The notes: generated from the sequence alone by a model not told the origin. A stretch of DNA of 64,000 nt from Gimesia aquarii (GCF_007748175.1 NZ_CP037422.1:885258-949257), one strand, 5' to 3'. Positions 8,557 to 17,854 are shown, counted from the first letter of the stretch. Made by a program: numbers and translations.

Positions 8557-10710
8557 CTACTTTTTGGGTTTTGCTTTTATAAAGGATGACACTTTTTGTT
8601 CTGAAATCCCCAGGTTTTTCACAGTCGCCAAAAGTCGATTCAGGACTGATTTATCCTCATCGCTGTCTGTTTGCACGATTAACTGAGAAATCAGAGCCGC
8701 TACGGAAAGATTCTTCACATCTTCAAAGGACATTCCAAAACGGGAAATGAAGGTTTGAAGTTGATCTTCAAAGTAATCCGGATTGCCATTAAAGAACGTA
8801 TTCTTGATGTCGGTCATTGTTTCGCTATTATGCACAAAGCGATCGACGGCTTTTCCGCTCTTGATGGAATCCACAATTTTGTCGAAGAAGGTCGTTTCTC
8901 CGCCAACGATATCAATGCGAGCCGACTTCAATGCCTCGCCAACGATACCAGCTTGTGCTTCCGCAATATCCTTTTGCGCATCAATGGCCGCCAATTCGAT
9001 ATCCTTATCTTTATTAATTTGGATCTTGAACTCTTCGTGTTCGCGGCCCACTCCATCAAAGAGTTTCATTGCTTTAGCTTTTTCTACGATTCCATTTGCC
9101 TCAGAGCTGAATTTCAATTTCATCACGTTCGCTTCCGCAGTTCCGGACTTCTCGGTCCCTTCCGCTTTGGCAATCATGACATTGGCTTCCGCTTCACCAG
9201 TCTTTTCAGTCGCCTCTGCTTTGGCAATCTCGACGTTCGCTTCAGCCTGTCCTGTCTTCTCGGTCGCAGAAGCCTTGGCAATCATCACCTGAGCATCGGC
9301 CAGACCAATGGCAGCACCGTCTGCCGTTTTGGCTTCCGCCATAACTTTGATGGCATCAGATTTCTTCTCTGTCGCCGTTTTCTCTGCTTCCGCTTCGATG
9401 ACAACTTTTTCCGCCAACAGTTCTGAAGATGTTTTCTGTGCTTCGGCTGCTTTGACTTCCTTGACTAAATTTTCTTCGGCTTCCATTTCCGCTTTTGTCA
9501 CGGTGACCTGCTTGAGACGGTCCGCACCAGCGAACTCTTCGGTATCTTTAATCCGTTCCTGTTCTTCGACTACAGCACGTTCCACGATCACCCGCTCGCG
9601 AATCACTTCCTGGATATTGCGTTTTTCGACTTCGATCGCCTTTTCTTTGTCGATATCAGCTAAACCAACAACGCGTTCACGTTCGGTGACTTCCAGCAAC
9701 CGATCTTTTTCAACCCGCTCTGTTTCGACAGCGTGTGTTCTGTCCTTGCTCTTTTCAGCAACAATCACCTGACGCAGTTTATTTTCTTCGGCAATCGCCA
9801 ACTCTTCGTCGGTGCGAATGCGCGCCGATTCCGCTTTGAGGCGTTCTTCGTGTTGGACTCGCTCTGCCTCTGCCTGTTCACGGGCAGTTAATGCTGCAAT
9901 TTCTCGTTGTTGTTTCTCAACAGCTTCTACACGCTGGCGTTCCAATTCCAGAATCGTTTCTTGTGCTTCCACGTCCTGTTTCTTAATCGTTTTTTCTTTT
10001 TCGCGTGTAATATTATTGGATAATACATGCTCGCGAGCTGTTAGATCTGTAATCTTTTTGATCCCTTCCGCATCAAGGATGTTGGTAGGGCTCAATTTTT
10101 CAACAGGGGTTTGTTCCAAATAGTCAATCGCACAGTCATCCAGAACATAGCCATTCAAATCGGTACCGATAATTTTGAGAATCTCTTCCTTGAATTTATC
10201 ACGTTCGTTATACAGTTCAACAAAATCGAAATGCTTACCAACGGTCTTCAATGCTTCTGAAAATTTCGCATCAAATAGCTCAACCAATGCTTCACGACTT
10301 GAGGCCCTACGACATCCCAGTGACTGAGCCACATTACAGATGTCAGAAACTGTGTTATTCACACGCACGAAAAAGGCCACTTCAATATCTGCCCGGATAT
10401 TGTCTCGACAAATCAGACCGGCTTCTCCTTTTCGGGCAATTTCAATTCGCTTGACCGACAAGTCCATCTGATCTCCACGATGCAATACCGGAATCACGAA
10501 TATCCCTGATCCGGTAGCAACCTGCAGCTTTCCCACACCAGTTCGTACCAGAGCTTCTTCGGGGCCGACTTTTCGGTAAAATCGGGTAGCAGCAACTGCC
10601 ATCCCAATACAGATAATGATAATAGCGCCTACAACAACAGAGGCTGAGTATCCAAAGATCTCAGCTGCTAGAAGGTAGCTAGCAGAAAGATGTAATGCCG
10701 GCATGGACAT
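8557..10710 (-). CDS. Flotillin-like SPFH/Band-7 membrane protein (YqiK type)
   Basis: This 717-aa flotillin-family protein is expected to be anchored in the cytoplasmic membrane and to form large oligomers in membrane microdomains. A hydrophobic N-terminal segment (about residues 20-43) precedes an SPFH/Band-7 domain (RKVGPEEALVRTG to about residue 220). A long charged coiled coil of repeated Glu/Lys/Ala follows (about 220-560). Three tandem 18-residue repeats of the form IAKAxATEKTGxAEANV occupy residues 477-530. A C-terminal helical tail ends the protein. It starts 4 bp after the yqiJ-like gene, with an AGGAG at 10 nt inside the end of that gene, so the two are almost certainly cotranscribed and translationally coupled. 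The pairing of YqiK-type flotillin with a YqiJ/NfeD-like OB-fold protein is well known in bacteria. The downstream giant ATPase is the likely third component. Confidence 0.9.
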   Translation of the reverse strand: MSMPALHLSASYLLAAEIFGYSASVVVGAIIIICIGMAVAATRFYRKVGPEEALVRTGVGKLQVATGSGIFVIPVLHRGDQMDLSVKRIEIARKGEAGLICRDNIRADIEVAFFVRVNNTVSDICNVAQSLGCRRASSREALVELFDAKFSEALKTVGKHFDFVELYNERDKFKEEILKIIGTDLNGYVLDDCAIDYLEQTPVEKLSPTNILDAEGIKKITDLTAREHVLSNNITREKEKTIKKQDVEAQETILELERQRVEAVEKQQREIAALTAREQAEAERVQHEERLKAESARIRTDEELAIAEENKLRQVIVAEKSKDRTHAVETERVEKDRLLEVTERERVVGLADIDKEKAIEVEKRNIQEVIRERVIVERAVVEEQERIKDTEEFAGADRLKQVTVTKAEMEAEENLVKEVKAAEAQKTSSELLAEKVVIEAEAEKTATEKKSDAIKVMAEAKTADGAAIGLADAQVMIAKASATEKTGQAEANVEIAKAEATEKTGEAEANVMIAKAEGTEKSGTAEANVMKLKFSSEANGIVEKAKAMKLFDGVGREHEEFKIQINKDKDIELAAIDAQKDIAEAQAGIVGEALKSARIDIVGGETTFFDKIVDSIKSGKAVDRFVHNSETMTDIKNTFFNGNPDYFEDQLQTFISRFGMSFEDVKNLSVAALISQLIVQTDSDEDKSVLNRLLATVKNLGISEQKVSSFIKAKPKK
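9121..9282 (-). repeat. Three tandem 54-bp (18-codon) repeats in the flotillin-like gene
   Basis: Residues 477-530 consist of three consecutive 18-residue units: IAKASATEKTGQAEANVE, then IAKAEATEKTGEAEANVM, then IAKAEGTEKSGTAEANVM. The 18-residue period is compatible with a regular helical, possibly oligomerising, stalk. The units differ at several positions, so they are diverged rather than recent copies. Confidence 0.85.
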
Positions 10711-10714
10711 AATA

Positions 10715-11335
10715 TTATGACTCCTGGTTAATTTTTACGACGTAAAAAAACTGTTTCTCCGAGTTATAATCTGTTAAACGGACCAGATCCCCTTTATGAA
10801 TTGTTTTATCTTCAGAACGAATATGCAATTTTAAAGGAGCCCCTTCCGCTTCCATTTCACCCTGCCCGAACTGTTCGGATACCGTGCTACTGGTGACATG
10901 GCACGTCTTTCCTAACAAAGTCTCGACTTCATTAGGAGGTGTGAATTTAAAATATCCTCTAAGAGGTTGAGTGATCAGTTTTGTCACCACAAGACTGATC
11001 CCTATGTTTCGTAATGCCAGTGGCAAATAATCCATAAAATTCTGGATCTTTACATCGGAGTCGAAGTTGATTGAGAGCATCCACATGCTAAGTGAAAAAA
11101 TACTTAGCCATAACATGACTGGTACTTCGCCAATATTCAGAAATCGGATTCCGATAAAACCGAAATCAAGAACAGATGCCCCTTCCGTACCAACTTCAGC
11201 ATCCAGATCGAAGTCCAGAAAATCAAAGTCCATAAATCCTAGAATGACACTCAGCCAGTACAAAAGACATAGCCCTAATAGAACCGTTGCCGGCAGAGTG
11301 GGCCAATTCATTGAGGCTTGTATCAATTCACTCAC
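10715..11335 (-). CDS. YqiJ-like membrane protein with NfeD-type OB fold
   Basis: This 206-aa protein has three hydrophobic segments (about residues 15-37, 68-95 and 105-130). The C-terminal soluble domain begins near LLGKTCHV, and its beta pattern fits the OB fold of NfeD/YqiJ proteins. The family acts as membrane partner of flotillins. An acidic, aromatic segment (DFDFLDFDLDAE) follows the first membrane helix. The start is GTG, supported by CGAGGA 5 nt upstream; an out-of-frame ATG just before it is followed by a stop. It is the first gene of the three-gene minus-strand operon, and its stop is 4 bp from the flotillin-like start. No protease domain, as found in long NfeD proteins, is present. 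Confidence 0.8.
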   Translation of the reverse strand: MSELIQASMNWPTLPATVLLGLCLLYWLSVILGFMDFDFLDFDLDAEVGTEGASVLDFGFIGIRFLNIGEVPVMLWLSIFSLSMWMLSINFDSDVKIQNFMDYLPLALRNIGISLVVTKLITQPLRGYFKFTPPNEVETLLGKTCHVTSSTVSEQFGQGEMEAEGAPLKLHIRSEDKTIHKGDLVRLTDYNSEKQFFYVVKINQES

Positions 11336-11657
11336 GACATTCCTCGGACAGTAAGGAGATGTGAAATAATTCTACGACCTCGATGTGAATAGATTCCAAC
11401 GAGTACGGTTATGTAAGTATGAGACGTAAAATATGCCTCATTGCTTTAAGAACGTAATTTAGTCTGTTTGGATCACGAAAACCTGGGAATCCAGCAGTTT
11501 TTTTCTTGATATCGTAATCGTTAGCAAAAAGGGAATTGTATGGGGAACGTACAATTTAATGAAATCGTGGAGATAAAACACACAAAATTTCCGAATGAAA
11601 CCAAATCAACTCAAGGTTTTGTTTCGCCTTAACGATTGCTTCATCCTTTCTGAACAG
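11336..11657. other. Intergenic region upstream of the flotillin operon
   Basis: This is the spacer between the fabI terminator and the yqiJ-like start. It must hold the operon promoter on the minus strand, but I cannot identify clear promoter boxes. No ORF with a ribosome-binding site is visible. Confidence 0.5.
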
Positions 11658-11699
11658 AAAAAAAGCCACCTGTTGTAGCGGTTATGCTCAACAAATGGC
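11658..11699 (-). terminator. Intrinsic terminator of fabI
   Basis: Read on the minus strand, GCCATTTGTTG pairs with CAACAGGTGGC (11 pairs including two G-U) around a 13-nt loop and is followed immediately by seven T. It lies 32 bp downstream of the fabI stop. Confidence 0.85.
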
Positions 11700-11730
11700 A
11701 TGAGATGATTTTACTGATCACTGGAATAGA

Positions 11731-12543
11731 TTATCCCTGTTGTTGTAATTCGATCGGAGGGGCCCCCATGACATGGTACCCCGAATCGACGTGATGGTTT
11801 TCCCCGGTAACACCACTCGAAAGGTCACTTAACAAATACATTCCTGATTTACCAACATCTTCAGGGATGATATTCTTGCGAAGTGGCGACATGGTCTGAT
11901 AAAGCTTCATCATCATATCGAATTCACCAACGGCTGATGAACTAAGTGTCTTAAGTGGGCCGGCACTTAAGCTGTTGACGCGAATGCCCTGCGGACCTAA
12001 CTCATTGGCCAGATATTTGATGGAATTTTCAAGTGCGGACTTACAGACACCCATAATGTTATAACCGGGGATCACTTTTTCTCCCCCCAGGTAGCTCAGT
12101 GTCAGTAAACTCCCACCAGGCTTAAGAATGTGTTGCGCACGATTCGCGATCGCAATGAGACTATAGACACTGATTTCCATGGAGAGCTTGAAACCATCTC
12201 GACTCACGTTGGCAACAGGTCCTTTGAGATCGTCCATCGGAGCATACGCGATCGAATGCAGTAAGAAATCGATCTCCCCGTATTCTTCTTTTACGATTTC
12301 GAATACTTTATCAATGTCTTCATCCTTGGTGACATCACAGGGGACCATGATCCTGGCCCCCCTGGGTTCAACGAGTTTTCTCAAACGCCGTTCCATGCGC
12401 GGACGCTCGGGATCTTTATCAGGAAGGTGAGTGAAAGCCATCTCTGCCCCTTCGTCATAAAGCTTCTCTGTAATGGCCCATGCAATTGAGTGGTCATTGG
12501 CAATTCCAAAAACCAAACCTTTTTTGCCTTCAAAAAGACCCAT
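11731..12543 (-). CDS. fabI: Enoyl-[acyl-carrier-protein] reductase (NADH), FabI type
   Basis: FabI reduces trans-2-enoyl-ACP in the last step of each fatty-acid elongation cycle in the cytoplasm. The 270-aa protein has the divergent FabI nucleotide-binding start ([16 protein letters not shown]) and the FabI-type catalytic Tyr-X6-Lys (YNIMGVCK, Tyr about 160, Lys about 167). [10 protein letters not shown] follows, corresponding to the substrate-loop region. Its length matches the family (about 260 aa). A GGAG lies 9 nt upstream of the ATG. It is a single gene with its own terminator, downstream of rpoD on the same strand but separated from it by an intrinsic terminator. FabI is the known target of triclosan and isoniazid-type inhibitors; resistance cannot be judged here. 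Confidence 0.95.
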   Translation of the reverse strand: MGLFEGKKGLVFGIANDHSIAWAITEKLYDEGAEMAFTHLPDKDPERPRMERRLRKLVEPRGARIMVPCDVTKDEDIDKVFEIVKEEYGEIDFLLHSIAYAPMDDLKGPVANVSRDGFKLSMEISVYSLIAIANRAQHILKPGGSLLTLSYLGGEKVIPGYNIMGVCKSALENSIKYLANELGPQGIRVNSLSAGPLKTLSSSAVGEFDMMMKLYQTMSPLRKNIIPEDVGKSGMYLLSDLSSGVTGENHHVDSGYHVMGAPPIELQQQG

Positions 12544-12765
12544 TTTCTCTTACTCCGTAAAGATAATAAATTCTTAAAAGATTGAATCATTCAAAAATTC
12601 AATCTGCTTCAGTGAATCGGGGTAGCGTTTATTAGCCTGTATCCAGGTTTATTGTAGCGTTTCCAGGACTGTTTGTACCTCGTATCATCGCTTTGAAGCC
12701 GCTATGGTTCAATTGGACGCGCTATAGCTTATAAAATATTCGAATTATACAAAATAGAAAAGCCA

Positions 12766-12803
12766 AAGGCGGCCTGTTGTTGGTGAAAACAACAAACCGC
12801 CTT
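12766..12803 (-). terminator. Intrinsic terminator of rpoD
   Basis: A 16-nt arm (12766-12781) pairs with 12788-12803 with two central mismatches. On the minus strand it is followed by GGCTTTTCTATTTT. It starts 33 bp after the rpoD stop codon. Confidence 0.8.
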
Positions 12804-12835
12804 GGGTATTAATGATGAGTTAGATGGAGTCTAGT

Positions 12836-14605
12836 TTATTCAGCAACACCAGCCATCGTTGGTGATTCCTGTTCGGACTCAGCGCCCTCTTCTACTTCGT
12901 TCTCCTCATCTTCCTTATTGGGGAAGATCGCATCCACAAATCCTCTGAGATGGGCACTTCGGGTTTGATGCTGGAGTTTTCGCAGCGCTTTTGACTCGAT
13001 CTGACGAATACGCTCACGAGTCACTTTGAAAATTCGCCCCGTTTCTTCCAGAGTGTAGCTATAACCATCACCCAGACCATAACGCAGGCGAATGATTTCG
13101 CGTTCGCGGTAAGTGAGACTCTTGAGAACATGTTCGATTTTGTCTTTCAACATCTCACGCATAGCGGCATCAGCTGGAGAGGACTCGTGACCATCTTCCA
13201 GAAAATCGCCAAAGCTACTGTCTTCGCTTTCTCCCACAGGAGTATCAAGACTAATGGGATGCTTCCAGGTCTTCATGATTCGTTCCGTCTCTTCAACTCC
13301 CAAACCGACGGAATCTGCGAGTTCTTCCATCGTTGGTTCGCGTCCCGTTTCCTGACGAATCTGTTCGCTTCGTGCTTTCAGAGTGGAAATACTCTGGAAC
13401 ATATGGACGGGAATTCGAATCGTTCGGGCATGGTCAGCAACAGCACGCGTAATCGCCTGACGAATCCACCATGTGGCATAAGTCGAAAACTTATAGCCTC
13501 GACGATACTCATATTTTTCTACACCACGCATCAAGCCCGCGTTTCCTTCCTGGATCAAATCCAGGAAGCTCAGACCACGATTTCGATATTTTTTGGCAAT
13601 CGAAACAACCAGCCGCAGGTTTCCACCTGAAAGCTGCTGTTTGGCCTCTGTCCAATCATCGAATCGGCGTTTGATTTCGCGTGAACGAGTTTGAAAGTCT
13701 TCAGATGACTCAACAACCATGTTGGTCAGTTCTGAAATTTCACGCTCCAGCAGGCGAGTATCAGTAGATTTATGCCGTAATTGTTTATAGTCATTGAGCT
13801 GTTCTTGAACCTCTCGTAATCGTCCGGCAATTTGATGAATTCGCTTCAGCACTGGTTGTAGACGTTGGGTACGCAGACAGAGCTCTTCACAAAGCGTTGC
13901 CATTTTTTGACGACGAATCATCATGCGTTTCTGTACTTCGCGCTGCTGAGGCTTCGTTAGTTCACCTGAGTTTAAAAGCTGAAAGTCATCAAAACTTTTC
14001 TCGAGTAGTGCTTTCAGGGTGGCAATATTAAAAGGCATCCTCCCCATGATCTGGTCTTTCGTGGCATCTTCCGTATCAGAGGTTCTTAAAGTTCTCTCAA
14101 AAGGAAGTTCGCCTGCATAGACTTTTTCTAGCGTATCGATCGCAATTTTGAGGGCAAAATCGGATTCGAGCACGGTACGCCGGAACCGCTTGCGAGTAAT
14201 CTCGATCTTCTTAGCAAGGAAGATTTCACGTGACCGGCTCAACAACGGGATGTTCCCCATCTGGCTGAGATACATGCGAATTGGATCGCGTGAAGAAAGG
14301 GATGTTTCGGGCTCGACAATTGCGGCAGCTTCATCAGAGTCTTCGCTTGCTTCTGGCGAAGCATCAGACTCTTCGGTGTCGGTATTTACTGTTTCCTCGA
14401 CAGCTGGCATTTCCTCATCGATGTCCGCGTTCGGATCATCGATCAGATCAAGTTCACGTTCTTCCAGCCCCAGTACAATATACTCGATCAGGGCAGGATC
14501 GCCCCCTTCATCAGGGAGAAAAGTATGTACCTGTTGAAATGTTAAAAAACCTTGTTTTTCCGCTTCCTGAAATAGTGAATTCAGATTGGCATCGAAACGG
14601 TGCAC
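12836..14605 (-). CDS. rpoD: Primary RNA polymerase sigma factor (sigma-70, RpoD-type)
   Basis: This housekeeping-type sigma factor of 589 aa directs RNA polymerase to promoters. An N-terminal region 1.1-like domain is followed by an acidic Glu/Asp/Ser-rich linker (about residues 55-100). Next come region 1.2 ([11 protein letters not shown], about 107), a non-conserved helical insert, and region 2 (from [16 protein letters not shown] near 327 to [15 protein letters not shown]). Region 3 follows, and region 4 carries a helix-turn-helix ([17 protein letters not shown] near 525). The start is GTG with GGGAG 7 nt upstream. It is probably the primary sigma, but planctomycetes may carry paralogues, so an alternative RpoD-like factor is possible. 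Transcription ends at the hairpin at 12766-12803. Confidence 0.9.
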   Translation of the reverse strand: MHRFDANLNSLFQEAEKQGFLTFQQVHTFLPDEGGDPALIEYIVLGLEERELDLIDDPNADIDEEMPAVEETVNTDTEESDASPEASEDSDEAAAIVEPETSLSSRDPIRMYLSQMGNIPLLSRSREIFLAKKIEITRKRFRRTVLESDFALKIAIDTLEKVYAGELPFERTLRTSDTEDATKDQIMGRMPFNIATLKALLEKSFDDFQLLNSGELTKPQQREVQKRMMIRRQKMATLCEELCLRTQRLQPVLKRIHQIAGRLREVQEQLNDYKQLRHKSTDTRLLEREISELTNMVVESSEDFQTRSREIKRRFDDWTEAKQQLSGGNLRLVVSIAKKYRNRGLSFLDLIQEGNAGLMRGVEKYEYRRGYKFSTYATWWIRQAITRAVADHARTIRIPVHMFQSISTLKARSEQIRQETGREPTMEELADSVGLGVEETERIMKTWKHPISLDTPVGESEDSSFGDFLEDGHESSPADAAMREMLKDKIEHVLKSLTYREREIIRLRYGLGDGYSYTLEETGRIFKVTRERIRQIESKALRKLQHQTRSAHLRGFVDAIFPNKEDEENEVEEGAESEQESPTMAGVAE

Positions 14606-14825
14606 GGGTCACTCCCTTAAATATGTAAATTGTCAAAAATTGAATGGCCACACGTCCGTGTGTAACCACGGCGTTTTAGTTTATGAGAATAAAAGAAAAT
14701 GATTACCAGCAAACATCAAGATTACTTCACTCATTTTCATTTCCAAACGTTATTTCTATTCAGCTGTCTTTCAAATTGTGATACTCATTTTTGTTACAAT
14801 CACTCTACTCATCACTACTCAATTC

Positions 14826-15080
14826 CTATAGCGATAGAGCAAAGAAATCATTGCAAAAAACACCAAATTCTCCTGGAGGTTTTGAAACAATTTCAGAACA
14901 CGTGCCCCTTATCTCTGTATGGAAAATGATCGATCTAAAACACATCCTGATCATTAGAGGTAGGCTGACCATTGCGTAGAGCATCTGAAAAATTAAAACG
15001 CTCAAATACGCTTCCGCGCTCTTAATTGGAGCATCCGGCTCGCCAATAAAATTATTCAAGAGGGTTCTCTCCCACAGCAT
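14826..15080 (-). CDS. Possible small membrane protein
   Basis: This is an 84-codon ORF of unknown function. It is supported mainly by a strong ribosome-binding site, GGGAGGAG ending about 5 nt before the ATG, and by a hydrophobic segment (about residues 27-47, VLIFQMLYAMVSLPLMI) fitting one membrane span. On the minus strand, GGTTCTC (15100-15094) and GAGAACC (15069-15063) flank the ribosome-binding site and start codon. A stem could therefore form with the translation start in its loop. I recognise no family. The ORF could be fortuitous in this AT-rich spacer; homologues in relatives would decide. Confidence 0.35.
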   Translation of the reverse strand: MLWERTLLNNFIGEPDAPIKSAEAYLSVLIFQMLYAMVSLPLMIRMCFRSIIFHTEIRGTCSEIVSKPPGEFGVFCNDFFALSL

Positions 15081-15477
15081 CCTTACTCCTCCCGAGAACC
15101 TGAAAAAAGCTCATAAGCCTCCCGCTCATATCGCTCTATCCTATCACAACTTTCTGTAACGTCTACGGAAATATAACAGGGTGTTTTAATATTTTCTAAA
15201 AAACCTCACTCACATTACTGGTCAACAACGTACCGAAAAGTGATCGTATTCCTTTCCATTATAAGAGTTATACCAAAACAGAATCCTCGGAATCTGGCCA
15301 AATCATAAAATTGCAGGAATATTAAGAAGTAGAACCACTTCACGCAAAATGTTGAGGAGAAACCCTCTTCCTAATCTTGTTCCTATTATTCTTTCACCCT
15401 CCTGGAAATAGTCAATCCCCTGATTTGAATCCATAGATGAACATTTATTAAACACACTCTATTCTCAGAGAATGATG

Positions 15478-15549
15478 TTGAGCCCCCCTCAGTCAAGATA
15501 CTGTACGATAGAAACAAATTCGCTACATTGAACTTATGGGGGGGCTTGA
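15478..15549 (+). repeat. Inverted repeat with G/C runs upstream of citrate synthase
   Basis: TTGAGCCCCCC (15478-15488) can pair with GGGGGGCTTGA (15539-15549), 11 pairs including two G-U, around a 50-nt loop. It lies 127 bp upstream of the citrate-synthase start. It may be a structured leader, an operator or the end of an unannotated RNA; no T-run follows. Confidence 0.45.
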
Positions 15550-15675
15550 TATACTGGGAGAATACGAATTTTCAATAGTTTGTTTAATAAAAGTCGGCAG
15601 AGAGTGCTCCCAAATTAGCATTCTGGCTTGTCATAGCAGACGGCACTGTAAATTTATTGACTGTTAGTTGAGAAA

Positions 15676-16839
15676 GTGAAATCAGTTCAAATGAGCGCAG
15701 ACGACATAGAGAAAACATCAAGCGAAACTGTCAAAGGGCTTAAAGGGATTAATGCAGCCGACAGTTCAATCTGTTTAGTCAACGGAACCGAAGGGAAATT
15801 ACTATATCGCGGATACAACATCGATGATTTGGCTGAGAATGCGACATTTGAAGAAATCTCCTTCCTGTTGTTAAAAGGCGAACTTCCCACGGCTGATGAA
15901 CTGACAAAATATCAGGAGAGCTTGAAGCAGCATCGAACTATTCCAACCGAATTGATTGAAGCTCTCAAAAAGCTGCCTCCAACGGCTCCCCCTATGGCAC
16001 TTCTCAGGTCTATGACTTCTTTAGCAGGCGTTTACGATGAGGATGCTGAATCGGAAGATGTCGAAAAGCGGCTAGAGATTTCCATCAAATTGATTTCACA
16101 AATTCCGACGATTGTGGCAGCCATCCATCGAGTGCGTAAGGGGCTGGAGCCTGTGGCTCCTGATCCTAGCTTGTGCCATGCGGGAAACTTTATGTATATG
16201 CTCAATGGAGAAAAGCCGAGCCAAGACGCCACTCGCGCAATGGATCTTATTTTAACGTTGCACGCTGAGCATGGATTAAACGCGAGCACGTTTACCAGTC
16301 GCGTGATTATTGCGACGCTTCCCGATATCTATTCTGCCATCACAGGTGCCATCGGCGCTCTGAAGGGGAAGCTGCATGGGGGTGCCAATACAGAAGTGCT
16401 AAAAACACTCTTCGAAATTGGATCGATGGAAAACATCGCCCCTTACGTGAAAAAAGTTCGCGCAGAGAAAGGAAAGTTTATGGGATTTGGCCATGCGGTC
16501 TATCAGGTAGAAGACCCACGTGCCAAGCACCTAAAAGAGCTTTCGCGGCGCTTAGGCAAAGAGACCGGAGAGCCGAAGTGGTATGAGATGTCCATCGAAA
16601 TGGAAAAACTCGTCTACGCAGAAATTTCCCGAAATTGTAATGTCGATTTCTATTCTGCCAGTCTCCAACACTATATGGGAATTCCCGGCGATTTGTTTAC
16701 CTGCATTTTCGCAGCCAGCCGCATTGCTGGTTGGTGTGCCCATATTCTTGAGCAACTTGATGGAAACAAAATTATCAGACCCAATGCCAATTATATTGGC
16801 TATGAAGAACGTCCTTATGTTTCCGTTGGTCAACGATAG
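15676..16839 (+). CDS. gltA: Citrate synthase
   Basis: This enzyme condenses acetyl-CoA with oxaloacetate to citrate, the entry step of the TCA cycle. The 387-aa protein has the catalytic triad of the family: His234 in KLHGGAN, His273 in GFGHAVY and Asp324 in NVDFYSA. The N-terminal GLKGINAADSSI and YRGYNIDDLA motifs are typical. The start is uncertain: GTG at 15676 or ATG at 15691, and neither has a strong ribosome-binding site. The length suits the shorter bacterial type I/2-methylcitrate synthase subgroup, so 2-methylcitrate synthase activity cannot be excluded. No prp genes are adjacent, which favours citrate synthase. A clear terminator follows. Confidence 0.92.
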   Translation: MKSVQMSADDIEKTSSETVKGLKGINAADSSICLVNGTEGKLLYRGYNIDDLAENATFEEISFLLLKGELPTADELTKYQESLKQHRTIPTELIEALKKLPPTAPPMALLRSMTSLAGVYDEDAESEDVEKRLEISIKLISQIPTIVAAIHRVRKGLEPVAPDPSLCHAGNFMYMLNGEKPSQDATRAMDLILTLHAEHGLNASTFTSRVIIATLPDIYSAITGAIGALKGKLHGGANTEVLKTLFEIGSMENIAPYVKKVRAEKGKFMGFGHAVYQVEDPRAKHLKELSRRLGKETGEPKWYEMSIEMEKLVYAEISRNCNVDFYSASLQHYMGIPGDLFTCIFAASRIAGWCAHILEQLDGNKIIRPNANYIGYEERPYVSVGQR

Positions 16840-16867
16840 TTTGTGGATCTTCAGTTGAACTCTTATG

Positions 16868-16896
16868 AACCCCGGTATCAAACCGGGGTTTTATGC
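16868..16896 (+). terminator. Intrinsic terminator of citrate synthase gene
   Basis: AACCCCGG and CCGGGGTT form a perfect 8-bp GC-rich stem with a 7-nt loop, followed by TTATGCTTTC. It starts 28 bp after the stop codon. Confidence 0.85.
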
Positions 16897-16969
16897 TTTC
16901 TGAAATCATTTAACAAAATATTCAGTCATTTAAATCTTACTTCTTTTATTCATGTCAGGGAGTCAAAAG

Positions 16970-17854
16970 ATGCGAAATGCTGCTCGCTTCGCCAGGTTGA
17001 GTTCAGGATTGCTATGTCTCCTCTTTCTCTTTTTTGAGTTACAGCAAGCAGTTTGTGGTGTGATTTATGTCGATAATCGTCTTGGCAATAATACCCTAAA
17101 CGGAATTGCTCCAAAGATTGTGGATGGACAGAATGGCCCTGTGAAAACCATCACACGTGCGATTCAATATGCCAAACAAGGAGATAAAATCATTCTGGCA
17201 AACAATGAAACTCCTTACTTTGAGTCGTTAAGCCTCTCTGGTAAACGATTCAGTGGACTCGGAAAAGAGAAATTTACGATCTTAGGAAACGGCGCGATTA
17301 TTAGTGGCGCGATCCAAATCCCCCCCAAAGGTTGGAGACAATCAGAAAACGGACTATGGAAAGTCACTCCCTTTCGAAAAGGCTTTTTTAATCTTTATCA
17401 CAACGGAAAAAGACTGCCTGAATATCGGCCCGCCGAGAATCAAGATGCGGAACTGGATAAAATTCTTCCTGGAAACTGGGCCGTTCATCGAGGTGCCATC
17501 TATTATCGTGCCTTAAAAAATCAAATACCTCCCACGGAATCATTTACTCTCGCGGGGAAATCGGTCGGACTGACTTTGATTGACATTGATGGCTTACAGA
17601 TCTCTGATTTGACATTTGAAAAGTTCAGGATGGATGGGATCAACATTCATGATCGCTGTAAGAATATCGTTTTGGAAAATGTAACCTGCATAGAAAACGG
17701 ACGCTGTGGACTTTCGGTCAATGGGACATCGCAGGTGAAAGTAATCGACTCAATGTTAATCAACAATCGCATCGATGATCTATTAATTACTGAGCAGGCA
17801 GTCGCTGACCTCAGGAAAACAGAACTCAGTAAAAAAGCTTCGGTCTCCGAGTAG
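16970..17854 (+). CDS. Exported right-handed beta-helix (pectate-lyase-like) protein
   Basis: This is a 294-aa secreted protein. A basic N-terminus and hydrophobic stretch (LLCLLFLFFEL) ending near AVCG form a signal peptide. The mature part begins with IYVDNRLGNN and VKTITRAIQYAKQGDKIILA, typical of planctomycete parallel-beta-helix proteins. Helix coils with ISDLTFEKF, NIVLENVTC and QVKVIDSML repeats reach the C-terminus. The ATG at 16970 is preferred over that at 16952 because CAGGGAG sits 7 nt before it. The helix is short compared with many family members, so the protein may be a minimal version. Catalytic residues are not recognisable; carbohydrate binding or lyase activity is possible. 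Confidence 0.7.
   Translation: MRNAARFARLSSGLLCLLFLFFELQQAVCGVIYVDNRLGNNTLNGIAPKIVDGQNGPVKTITRAIQYAKQGDKIILANNETPYFESLSLSGKRFSGLGKEKFTILGNGAIISGAIQIPPKGWRQSENGLWKVTPFRKGFFNLYHNGKRLPEYRPAENQDAELDKILPGNWAVHRGAIYYRALKNQIPPTESFTLAGKSVGLTLIDIDGLQISDLTFEKFRMDGINIHDRCKNIVLENVTCIENGRCGLSVNGTSQVKVIDSMLINNRIDDLLITEQAVADLRKTELSKKASVSE

Larger units (their letters stand above)
14606..15675. other. Long AT-rich intergenic region between rpoD and citrate synthase
   Basis: About 1.07 kb lies between the divergent rpoD and citrate-synthase genes, which must hold both promoters. One possible small minus-strand gene (14826-15080) and one inverted repeat (15478-15549) are listed separately. No tRNA, transposase remnant or other convincing ORF was seen. 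Confidence 0.6.

Noticed and set aside
8755-9426. 223-aa plus-strand ORF opposite the flotillin-like gene
   Set aside because: It is antisense to a strongly coding, repetitive coiled-coil region. The Ser/Phe/Arg-rich composition is the mirror of Glu/Lys/Ala codons, and there is no ribosome-binding site.
13130-13630. 166-aa plus-strand ORF opposite rpoD
   Set aside because: It lies antisense to conserved sigma regions 2-4 and is a shadow.
14699-14929. 76-aa plus-strand ORF in the rpoD-citrate-synthase spacer
   Set aside because: His/Phe/Ser-rich translation of AT-rich DNA without a ribosome-binding site.
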